Below, piece after piece: positions 55,345-64,000 of a stretch of 64,000 nt of DNA. A model generated the notes under the pieces. That model was not told where the DNA came from. It worked only from the letters and a program-made list of their open reading frames with translations, and ran no database searches. The DNA is taken from contig MU832616.1 in assembly GCA_029204225.1 (NCBI GenBank), positions 1-64,000 on the forward strand, written 5' to 3'. The position numbers were made by a program, and so were the translations under genes. The stretch comes from Diphasiastrum complanatum. Lineage: Eukaryota; Streptophyta; Lycopodiopsida; Lycopodiales; Lycopodiaceae. Position 1 is the stretch's first letter, and each line of letters opens with the position of its first letter.

Positions 55345-56287
55345 TGTTGGGAATCAAGGTCTGTGCATCACGACAAAAGAAGTGAGCGCGGAATCCTCAG
55401 TGATGCAACTATATCTATCATATTCAAACTGACTTCAATAGTTCGAAGTCTGCCCTACTTGATCACAACTTCAAAGTCAAAATCGATTCCATAGCCATGC
55501 ACGAATTAGATAGATTTTAGATTTAGCGTCAGAAGCATATTAGGTGCAGAGATTAGAGCGTCACAATCGACTCATACTATCAGTCATACAAGACAATTTA
55601 ATCTACGAATAAGTTTATCTGCAAGCAAGAAGGAATCTAAACATAAATAAAATGAGCAGTCAATCACAATATATACGATCTAGATTAATGGAACATTGAT
55701 TATTCAATCGTGAATAGATACAATCTGAACGCAGTCAGACTCGCATTCTTTCTAAAACAATACTTTGTGATAATAGAGAGAAAGAACAAAACAATTGCAC
55801 TCTAGATGTTTGATTGAGCGAATAGACAGATTATTGAGCTAAATGATCTTTTCTTGTCTGATCCAACCAAGAAACTGATAAGTTGTTGGATATATACACA
55901 TGGCTAACTAATTAAAAGAATGTTTAATCTGTATTTTAAATTAGGATTAAGGCACTATGTGCTGTTGGCAGTCGTCTTTGAACGATATCTGATTCTGTTA
56001 GAGATTATGTCCGGTCGTGATTCAATGTACTTGTTGTAGTCGGATTACGGTCGAGAAGATCTCAGACTGCTTCTCAATGAAGGAAAACTGCATTTGGGAA
56101 TCCACTACTAGTAAACGATCATTTATTTGGTTAGAGTTGACGCTATATTAGATAGGCATCAAGTTCAGACATGATTCACAATATTCAAGGCATTGTTAAT
56201 CCAAAGTCATACGTTGCTTTTTACGTGGGAGGGAAGGCCGTCGTCATTGGCTTGAACATTCCATCATAACTCTTGACCGCTTGAAAA

Positions 56288-56393
56288 TTATAACAAAATT
56301 GCTCACACAAAATTCTGGTTCTATAACAAAATTGCTCACACATAATTCTGGCTCTATAACAAAATTGCTCACACATAATTCTGGTTCTATATT
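56288..56393. repeat. 36-bp tandem repeat, three copies
   Basis: Unit ATAACAAAATTGCTCACACA followed by AAATTCTGGTTCT; three copies with one or two differences each. Lies inside the apparent solo LTR. Confidence 0.9.
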
Positions 56394-56623
56394 GACATGA
56401 ACATTATGATTCTGGAGTTGACTCCAAAATACAAAGAATCCTAAATCTTCAAGTATCTATCAACAAATTATCAACAAGTAATCAGAAAAAAACTGAATGC
56501 GTGCTGAGGAAAAAACGTGCGAGATCTATAAAATAGAATATCAAAATCCAAGTTGCTGTATCAGTTTAAGTTGCAGCCGATTTATGAACTAAATTCACTA
56601 TAAACGGCTCAGTTGCTTATTCG

Positions 56624-56785
56624 AGGATGGTCGCATAATCGAATCTGATCATATAATCCGAGATGGTTGAACTATCAAGGATGGTTGAACTATCGAGGAT
56701 GGCCGAACAATCGAAGATGGCCGAATAATCAAGGGTGACTAAATAATCGAAGGTGTCCGAACAATCAGAGAAACACTGTCATTGA
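56624..56785. repeat. About 20-bp minisatellite, eight diverged units
   Basis: Units of the form GAGGATGGTTGAACTATC, drifting through GAAGATGGCCGAATAATC to GAAGGTGTCCGAACAATC. The gradient of change along the array suggests progressive duplication. Confidence 0.85.
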
Positions 56786-56880
56786 TTCTTTTGTATTTCT
56801 GCAGACTGTCATAAAACAAGTGTATTTTTGTAAAGTATGCGACTATACAAGTATTTACAAACAACAACTAGTGAATGGAT

Positions 56881-57387
56881 CTAGATTAGCATAGAGATAG
56901 GGATGGAGAGGATAGAAATCGAATAATCATCAACCCTTGATGACTTGACCATGAATGAGTGACATAATAAGTCTCCCTTAGCTTCATTTCCATCAGCAAA
57001 ATCAGCCAAGAATGCTAGTACAACTCCAACAATGTGACTAGTTTCACCATATCTTGACAATTTGCACACGTTCACATGAAATTTCTCAAACATAAAATGG
57101 AACAAGTCAAGTAAACTTGAACAACACTTCGTTGCTGCTCCTTTGATCATACTTGATTCTTCAATAACCTGCAACAACATATCCAAAGTATCTTTGCCAC
57201 TTGACTTCCCTTTGATGCTCTTGACTAGCTCCAAATTGCCACTTTTCCTTTTGTGTTGATGAAGCCCTTCGAGATCAACCTCTTGATCTTCCACTTGACC
57301 ATTCAAGGCATTAAGCAAAAAAAAATATTCCATATCCATTAGTTGCATGCATTCTATAAAAACCACCATCCACTTGCGTAGCATCAT
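56881..57387 (-). pseudogene. Element N 3' module, conserved block
   Basis: 168 open codons. From VEDQEVDLEGLHQHKRKSG through LVKSIKGK, LQVIEESS, GAATKC and FHVNVCKLSRYGETS it aligns without gaps to residues 1022-1109 of the M polyprotein, about 55% identical by eye and with many conservative changes (D/E, K/R, M/I, Y/F). Downstream it continues to a CHSFMVKSSR segment that resembles WHSFTQGLS in M. The first 30 residues are a different frame of the linker. Function unknown; not RT or RNase H. Confidence 0.7.
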
Positions 57388-57389
57388 CT

Positions 57390-57736
57390 ACACAAGAAGA
57401 TTCACCAAAATATGTGAGAAATGCAAAATGAGTAACTTCCACTTGCTTAACCTTCTCATCATAAGTGAGCCTCAAAGGTAACAGTTGCATTTGCCTTGAT
57501 GTCCTCCTCGGCTTTTGATTTGAAGTAGGCTCTTCAACATCAACATCCAAAGTATCATCAATGTCATCAACATTAAGAATGTTAGATCCAACATCCACAC
57601 CACCACTTGAAGAAACTTTTGAAAAGTTTCCCTCATCAAAAATGACATCTCTTCCAATGACCACTTTCTTAGTTGAAGGAATATAAACTTTGTAAGCCTT
57701 GCTCACCTCACTATAACCAAAAAATATGCCCTTCAT
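57390..57736 (-). pseudogene. Element N integrase C-terminal linker
   Basis: KGIFFGYSEVSKAYKVYIPS, TKKVVIGRDVIFDE, an Asp-rich stretch, RRTSRQ, LRLTYDEKVKQVE and LTYFGESSCVDDATQ align with residues 690-805 of M (GVFVGYSEVSKAYKVYIPS, DEPTCVGEAIQ). It is joined directly upstream to gag and downstream to the 3' module, which shows two large internal deletions. Confidence 0.88.
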
Positions 57737-58133
57737 CCTTCTTTTGAAGGCTTTGAAAATTTTGCCTCAGTAGGGTTAGAACCCTCGATGTAGACTTGGA
57801 CTCATAAACCTTCTTCAAAGATTTCCAAGCATCACTTGATGTTGTGCACTTACCAACTTCCTTGAGAAGTTCATTAGTCACATTCATCTTGATCACAAGT
57901 AAAGCTTTATTTGCCCGCTTTTCATTCCTCAATAGTTCTTGAGGTGTCATAGTTCTCTCCTCTACACCTACTACAATATCCATGAAATCATTCATCTCAA
58001 GCAAAGATTCCATCCTCACCTTCCAAGTTGAATAATTTGTTGAGGTAAGCCTATCATGCCTTCCAACATGAATCCACTTGAGGTTGTCATGTTGCAATGA
58101 TCTGATATTCTCTTTGAACCTGTTCCAATGCAT
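57737..58133 (-). pseudogene. Element N Gag fragment
   Basis: NYSTWKVRMESLLEMNDFMD, IVVGVEERTMTPQEL, KMNVTNELLKEVGKCTTSSD, LKKVYESKSTSRVLTL then QSLQKKDEG, where the sequence breaks. The ATG at 58131-58133 opens the frame, but the first 25 residues do not match relatives; relatives start near HDRLTSTNYS. Closest to the Gag of M and of the fragment at 18207. Confidence 0.88.
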
Positions 58134-58990
58134 TTAGAACTCTCTTTAAAATCAAAAAATGAAACTCAAGAAGAAATCACAAAGATTTGGAAACAATCTA
58201 GCCTCTCTTTTTCTCTCTTCTAGCAAATCCTAGCACATAAAATGTTGATTTCTTGATCACAATATGATAAGCTTTTGCCAATACCTAAGATTGAAACTAA
58301 CTCTTGAAAAAGTCCAACAACTTAAAATCAAGAGATCCTATCAAATTTAGGGTTCTTCCAAAAATGCAAAATATTGAATCAAACAAAAACTATATGCAAA
58401 AGCTAGACTCTTGATATATCATCTAGAGACATCCACAATCATGAGCAATTTTTGTCTCCACATTCCAGTAAGTGGTTTCAAAAATCGGCCTACTCCAAGT
58501 GATTTGACCTAAAATGATACTTGGATCACAAAGATTCACTTTCTATACTTGAAAATGCAAGATTTGAACTAGAAACACCTCCAAATCCACATAGAATTTA
58601 TGGCAAACCTCAAATCCACCTCTAGATTTGGAAAATACTCTAACTTTGGCCTGAAACCTGCTCTGTCACCCGTGTGAAAAATCAGATCCAAAACATACTT
58701 AATGGATTAACAAGATCTTGACCAAATTTGGATGCACATCTAGATTTAGCTAAAGATAGAAATCATCAATTTTGGCATGCTGGAATTGCATAAATCACTA
58801 AGATCTGATCATAAGCAAAAACATATAGTAAGGTATTGTCCCTGTCGTACAACAACAACAGCCTACTATCCTTCACACATGTGGATGCAAGATCAATCAC
58901 AAAATTGACATTCTACACACTAAAAATCAAGATAACTTGAGAAATATGAAAGAGATGGACATAGAAATACAAGAGATGAATTCTCACATA
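58134..58990 (-). other. Leader and LTR of element N
   Basis: No open frame of note. TCACCCGTGTGAAAA (58672) and TTCACACATGTGG (58872) are degenerate forms of the LTR palindrome. I could not find a clear primer site, so the LTR-leader boundary is undefined. Confidence 0.4.
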
Positions 58991-59289
58991 AAATGAGAAT
59001 AAAAGATACTTTTTTCACACTGGTACTACTATTTATAGCTGCTAAAATGTCATTTGGCCAACTGCCCTAAACTTTTCCTAAATGGTCATTTCTTGGTACA
59101 TCATCAAAAAACCTAGAAATTCTAGTCTAGATGCAATGCAATATCATTCATTTATCTACTTGCCAAAAATAGTACAAACACTATTTAGGCCTTTATTGAC
59201 AAATATAAATCTATCCCTAAGTTCAAATTTCATGTTGGCCTCAAAATTGCCAAATAGATCAACTAAACTAGTTGAATTTTTCACACAAA

Positions 59290-60990
59290 CCATGCATACA
59301 TGATCGATCCGACTATCGACTGATAGGGGTATTTGCACATCTCCTTCTTCTCTGCTTCAGTATTCGGGCACATGTACTTCGACAGTTTGAATCCTGGATC
59401 CATGGGCGAGTCTATTGACTTGTAGTCTTCCATGCCATATCTGTGGAGTACACTAGTTCGTGAATACTTTTCCTGGCTTATTGTGATGCTTCTGTTTACT
59501 CTGTCTCTAGTTATCTCAATACCGAGAAAGTAGTGCACTAGTCTTGAATCGATCATTTCAAATTCCTTAAAAAAAAAAGACTTGTCTCTTGCAGTAATTG
59601 ATTCGAATTGTTGATTATCAGAGAGTTGTCAACATATAGAACTATTATAACATAGGTTGAGCCTCTGTGCTTGAGATAGACATTGGAGTTAGTAGAATTT
59701 GAAGTAAAGTCGTGTTGCAACAAGAATTGATTGATTCTATCGAACCAGACCCTTGGAGCTTACTTCAGCCCATAGAGAGCTTTTTGCAACTTACATACCT
59801 TGTGTTCTTGGCCTTGAAGGACATAACCTAGACATTTCGTCTGATAGATATTTTTCCTCAATATCCGTGCATAGGGTCTTGAGTTTTTGGCCAGTCTGTG
59901 TCTCAACAAACTGCTTGAATTCTTTGAAGTAGTTAAATGCCTCAGACTTGTTCTTGATGAACATAATACTAGTGAATATCGAGTAATCATCGATAAAAGT
60001 AATAAATTATAGTGTTGAATCCAAAGAGGAAGTACTCATAGGGCCGCACAGATCACTATGTATGAATTCTAAAATGGACTTAGCTCTGGTGGCTTGTCCC
60101 TTTGGGAATCTTGATCTAGGTTGTTTGCCTAGTAAGCACATCTCACAAGCATGTCGAATAAAGGGAGGCAACATTAATGCTCAAGTCCTTAACCATGCTA
60201 TTGTGATGCATGTACAAGATTTTCTCATGTTTAAATATCCTAGTCTTTGATGCCATAACTGAGCATTAGAAGTACTTACATTGGTGGTGCATACTCATGA
60301 CACAAGACGTACAAATTACCTTCTCTGTTTGCAAAGAAGATTTCATTACAATCTTTATTTTTTTTTTAAAAATGTCTTGAATTGATCAAAATTCTATAGG
60401 CTTGATCTGTGATCTTGTTGATAGACAATAAATTCTTTGTCAGTTTGGGTACATAAAGTACATCATCCAGCAATGTCAAGTTACCATTTGAAAGATGAAG
60501 GCGTATAGATCTTTGGCCTTCAATATGTGTACTTGAGTCATCTAAGTAGATGTACTTCAATATGCTAGCGTGAGTTCTTCGAATAGGAATTTACATGGAG
60601 TCATGTGCCGAGAAGCACCAGAATCGATATACCATAGCAGGGCATCTCTACTTTGTTGATCCTGTACCATTAGTAGTGTTGGGTCTTTTTGAGAGGTTCT
60701 GGCAGAATCAAATCCCCCATCCTACAACTGCATCTTCTTCTTTGTTTCGTTGTGCTTGAGAACTTGACAGTCCTTGATATCATGATTGCCACCATCCCAT
60801 AACACAAAATCGCACGAGTTAGTATAGTGAGGAAGACAAGTGTCATAGCTGAGCATAGCTTGGGCAAACCCATGCCATCCAAGCCCGCAAGAGCCAAACC
60901 CTAGACCAAATACTAGCTTACATACAGCAACTATATTCAGTTTATCAATCGTGCTTATGCCATAAACAACACAAGTTTCTACACGAATCA
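59290..60990 (-). pseudogene. Copia pol fragment with integrase-RT deletion
   Basis: Element 'P', minus strand, right to left: degraded nucleocapsid (GGNHDIKDCQVLKHN), protease WYIDSGASRHMT (60640-60600), its C-terminal part (DDVLYVPKLTKNLLSINKI), pre-integrase LWHQRLGYLNMRK, integrase start (CEMCLLGKQPRSRF, HSDLCGPM, FITFIDDYS). Near CTDIEEKYLSDEM it jumps to RT (QGQEHKVCKLQKALYGLK, VLYVDNSLI with YVDN for YVDD), then EKYSRTSVLHRYGMEDYKS and YPYQSIVGSIMYA, where element N cuts it. Many stops. Same domain order as 30945-32740. Confidence 0.87.
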
Positions 60991-62171
60991 TTCTTCATTA
61001 CCTTCCGAATTGCATCATCATGTACAATTTTCCCTAACACATCTTTTAGCATTCCACATAAAACCATAACTCATAGCTCTATGTGCTTGACGTATTGGTG
61101 TAAACCCTAGAATTGCGTGAATATACAAAACTTAAAAGTGTTTTTACACATAGTTTTGTACCGGAATGCGTGGCAAAGAATTCTCTTGAGAACTACTCAT
61201 CTTCGAATAGGTATGCGATACACCTTTAGATACTAATGGTTCCAATACAACAATGATGGGTTAACAATAGAGCAATGCCCTTATTAGATTTTCTTACTAC
61301 AAGAAATGTATCTAGTTCTATCAAAGAGTTGCAATAGTATACTAGCATATGTATTCCATTTGTCTTCATTAACAAGAAGTTGTGACATTCATATCGTATG
61401 CCATACTTTTTTTATCTAAAATCAACAACCCTAAAATGTGCTAGCTCCCGTTTATCATTATGTTAAAAAAAACCATGATTCAAGCGTTTGATTGGACCAA
61501 AATTAACACAAAATGCTTATGTTATTGCCAAATTTTCTCATGAAAACAGCATGTAGAGATCGTTTATATAAGCAATTAGGTCAAGCACCCATCTTCTAGC
61601 ACATACCACCTTTGTTATGAAGCAAACTGAAAGTATATTGGGCGGCCATCTACTTATATGCAGATGCTACATCCTAATAGACAACATCTCTGCTTAACAA
61701 GCATACTAGTTGAGTTGAAATGAAGCAAGGATGAAACCCTCTGCCTTTTTGGTAGATCGCCCATACACATACATTTTTCAATCAAAAAAGTGTGCTAACA
61801 TGCTTGTAAGAATGTGATTGGCATCCTTATAGACAATTGCTGGCTAGCATCAAGAAAAATGGCAATTTGGTGAGGAACATACCTCAAAAATGGATTGAAT
61901 GCAAAGCTGGGAGCAAGCACCCCAAATGCTTCTTTAGAAGCTCAGCTTCTATCCCAATAAACTATCATCATCATATATGTGAGGCACTCATACAAGACAT
62001 CCTAGCTAGCTTAAAGCATTGATGCATAGGTGAGAACCACAATACTTGTTATGCTAAAAAATGGTAGTTTCCTTACCTTTGTTTGTTGCAAGCCCCTTAG
62101 GTATTGTGTTACTCTTCTAAGCGTCTTCACAAGTCCTCACATAGAGCGTCCCAAGCCACAATAGGTCGTAG
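60991..62171. other. No recognisable gene
   Basis: AT-rich, stops in all frames. No LTR ends or primer site seen. The left 150 bp may include the degraded start of the copia gag, but no UBN2 block is readable. Confidence 0.4.
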
Positions 62172-62187
62172 TAGAGAGAGAGTGAGT

Positions 62188-62239
<52 letters not shown>
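62172..62239. repeat. (GA)n microsatellite
   Basis: About 68 bp of GA with a few GTGA units at its start. A second GA array lies 600 bp to the right, on the far side of a copia fragment. Confidence 0.95.
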
Positions 62240-62242
<3 letters not shown>

Positions 62243-62324
62243 GCATTGGGTATACATGATCAATCTATGGCTCATTATCTTGATAGTTTCATGATTTCAT
62301 AAGCAACATCTTTTTGAAATACAA

Positions 62325-62836
62325 GGTGTTATGTGTGAAACAAATAATATTCAAATAGTGCTTGTGCAACTTTACAAAAGTGATGGTGAGAGAGAAAAAG
62401 ACTACTGTTCAGCTACCAACATCGAACAACAATTTGTTGCTTCCTATTCTCCACAGTCAAATGGACTGGCCGAAAGGAAGAACATGACCTTAGTCAAGTC
62501 TGCCAAATGCATGATCACTCATGCTTCGTTGTCCAAATCATTTTGGCAACTTGCTGTATCGATGTATTACTGAAGGTCTACTTGATAGCCAAACCCCTCA
62601 TGAAGTTTGGACAGGATCCAAACCTTCATTGAAACATCTGAGAGTATTCGGATGCACTGCCTATGCTCATGTTCCAAAGGACAACAGAAAGAAATTAGAT
62701 GAGCATTCATTCAAAACAATTTTCGTTGGCTATATTTCTCCTAACGGAATGTATCGACTATACAATATAGAAACCTGTAAAGTTTTTACTAACAGGGATG
62801 TGACTTTCATTGAAGATCAATTTATTGATTTGAAGG

Positions 62837-62888
<52 letters not shown>

Positions 62889-62937
62889 ACGGTCGCCTTC
62901 CAATGAAGATTTCTCACTCAATCATACACCATATTAG
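62325..62937 (+). pseudogene. Copia integrase fragment ending in a GA repeat
   Basis: Plus strand: a degraded second-Asp region (LYKSDGERE), then FVASYSPQSNGLAERKN, SAKCMITHASLSKSFW, a frameshift near 62565, and TPHEVWTGSKPSLKHLRVFG, CTAYAHVPKDNRKKLDE, NRDVTFIEDQFIDLKGE. The last Glu leads straight into a (GA)n array read as Arg-Glu repeats, and the frame stops at 62937. The rest of pol is missing. The sequence is close to 30945-31200 (WTGSKPSLKH, VFVEDQF-type ending). Confidence 0.88.
62839..62887. repeat. (GA)n microsatellite inside copia frame
   Basis: 49 bp of uninterrupted GA, in frame with the integrase fragment, coding for an Arg-Glu dipeptide run. Confidence 0.95.
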
Positions 62938-64000
62938 CTGATTGTTGTCTCAAATGAAAGCTACTTTATGGTCACCCTCCTATAGGCTCTCCAATGCACA
63001 CCATTCCTCAACTAAAAAACAAAGGAGAACAATAGCTAGCAAGTTTTATGGCGGTAGAGCAAAAATATTGCATGAATTTTTCTCAGGCTTCACCTACAAA
63101 AAAATAACTAGACCTCTAATAACACCGTTTGTGCACTGCAAAGAAAATATTTTACTGTCCACCACCAGCTTAAGAATAGTGTCTAGGCTTTCTTCTTTTT
63201 AAGTTTCAACTCATTCCAAGCTATATTGGGCTCACACTAAGCAATGAGCATTTAGCAATCCTCACTAGCTAGTTTTCACACTTTTTTTTCCCTCCAAAAC
63301 AAGCCTTTTTCTCACTACTTTGCTGCTCCTTGCTTTAGACCTCCTGTGAGAGACTATCTCACCGTAGTACAGAGCTTGTGACAAGTTCATTTCATTGAGT
63401 AGGCACTTAGGATCAAGGAAGCTCTAATACCATGTCAATAATAATAATGCCATCAAAAATCTTGTATTGTAGGTTTATGACCTTTTAGGGAAGACGTACC
63501 ACAGATTCTATGCACATTAGAAACATAACTAAAGACAATAATCTAGAAGACTGCACATCTTCCACTCGCATGAGCTTTTCATCTTTTTCTTTAGATTTCA
63601 ATAAGAGAATCAGAACTTCATGACCAAAAGTACCTTCGGTCTTCTCAAATGAGGGTAGATAGATTTGGGAAAAAGTAGCCAGAAGTGTAGAAAATGGCCA
63701 TTATTCACGCTTGGAATTCATTCATCATATGATAATCATGCTGTGTTGCACGCCTAAAATATGAAGCAGCAAGAAACACTTCTGACAGCGCAAGAACATC
63801 AGATCTAGTATAGAGTTGCTGAGATGTAAACATTCTAATCATCCAATCATTGTTCCTTAAATAAATCACTCTGAAAAAGCTTTGTACAGGGTCGCATAGG
63901 CATCAGAGGAATTTCTGATAAATAATTAAAGTCAGCAGATATGGCAATGTCATCTTAATTCACAAAATTGTCCGTCCGAAGGCTGATCAGACATATTACT
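62938..64000. other. Unassigned; possible LTR at right edge
   Basis: No coding motif. At 63421-63432 GCTCTAATACCA is the complement of a one-mismatch iMet primer site, directly followed by TGTCAATAATAAT, so a minus-strand LTR may start at 63433 and run off the window. The sequence to the left (62950-63420) would then be its leader. No second LTR is available to test this. Confidence 0.35.

Larger units (their letters stand above)
55345..56876 (-). repeat. Apparent solo LTR with minisatellites
   Basis: Interrupts the module of element N. Ends TGTTGGGAATC (left) and ACAACA (right) give TG/CA on either strand; no internal domains, primer site or purine tract are seen. I could not find a matching 5-bp target duplication, so the ends are uncertain. 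Phrases such as ACAAGTGTATTTTTGTAAAG resemble the LTRs at 18455 and 30300. It holds two tandem arrays, listed separately. Confidence 0.45.
54925..59286 (-). mobile_element. Copia element 'N', internally deleted, relative of M
   Basis: On the minus strand: LTR start TGTGTGAAAAATTC (right end about 59286), leader, gag (58133-57740), a jump to the integrase-RT linker (57736-57380), then the M-type 3' module (57350-56881 and 55344-54967), a purine tract GTTGAAGAGGGAG identical to that of M, and the first 40 bp of the 3' LTR (TGTGAAAATTTT). A TATA-like CTATAAATAG is at about 59031. Nucleocapsid, protease, integrase core, RT and RNase H are all deleted. A 1.5-kb sequence (55345-56876) interrupts the module. 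The right end cuts a copia pol that resumes at 59290. Confidence 0.8.

Noticed and set aside
1-64000. CRISPR array, tRNA, rRNA or operon
   Set aside because: No regularly spaced repeats with unique spacers, no cloverleaf or rRNA-like sequence recognised, and the gene content is that of plant retrotransposons.

Overview
The window reads as nuclear DNA of a land plant. It is AT-rich and almost entirely transposable-element derived: Ty1/copia elements with UBN2-type Gag, a Ty3/gypsy chromovirus, tRNA-iMet-type primer sites, microsatellites and one degraded reverse transcriptase of the Penelope/telomerase-like type. That last class is more usual outside flowering plants, so a non-seed plant is my weak guess. 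I see no operon, tRNA, rRNA or CRISPR array, and no complete host gene.

Layout. 1-3934 holds no recognisable gene; it has a hairpin cluster, a (CT)n tract and short direct repeats. 3935-8195 is a minus-strand chromovirus (3' LTR, integrase with chromodomain, RNase H, RT, Gag) broken at its Gag end. 9532-13972 is a minus-strand copia that has lost RNase H and its 3' LTR. 14112-20443 is a mosaic: a copia pol fragment with LTR, the Penelope-like RT relic (16141-17540), and a copia gag cut by another copia LTR (18455-19546). 20444-24281 is a structurally intact, recent, internally deleted copia ('G') with near-identical LTRs and a TTAGC target duplication. 24453-26755 is a chromovirus LTR-leader-partial LTR remnant. 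26756-40650 is a graveyard of copia and gypsy fragments with minisatellites and a few unrecognised reading frames.

39966-52326 is a copia ('L', minus strand). Its RNase H is split by a very young 6,515-bp copia ('M', 40656-47170, plus strand) flanked by CATAG. 52327-54924 has a 279-bp duplication and a possible host exon. 54925-59286 is a copia ('N', minus strand) related to M and carrying an apparent solo LTR. 59290-60990 and 62325-62937 are further copia pol fragments.

How the parts work together. None of the recent elements is autonomous as read. M has Gag, protease and integrase, but its RT is degraded in frame and RNase H is absent. G has Gag-protease and an RNase H tail but no integrase or RT. 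Both nevertheless have near-identical LTRs and target duplications, so they must have used enzymes supplied in trans. The most notable signal is in M: the reading frame stays open for about 1.2 kb past the point where RT degenerates, and about 355 codons of this match no retroelement domain I know. Part of that segment recurs in N, where RT has been lost completely, at roughly 55% protein identity by eye and with no gaps. I treat this shared 3' module as the best candidate for something undescribed.
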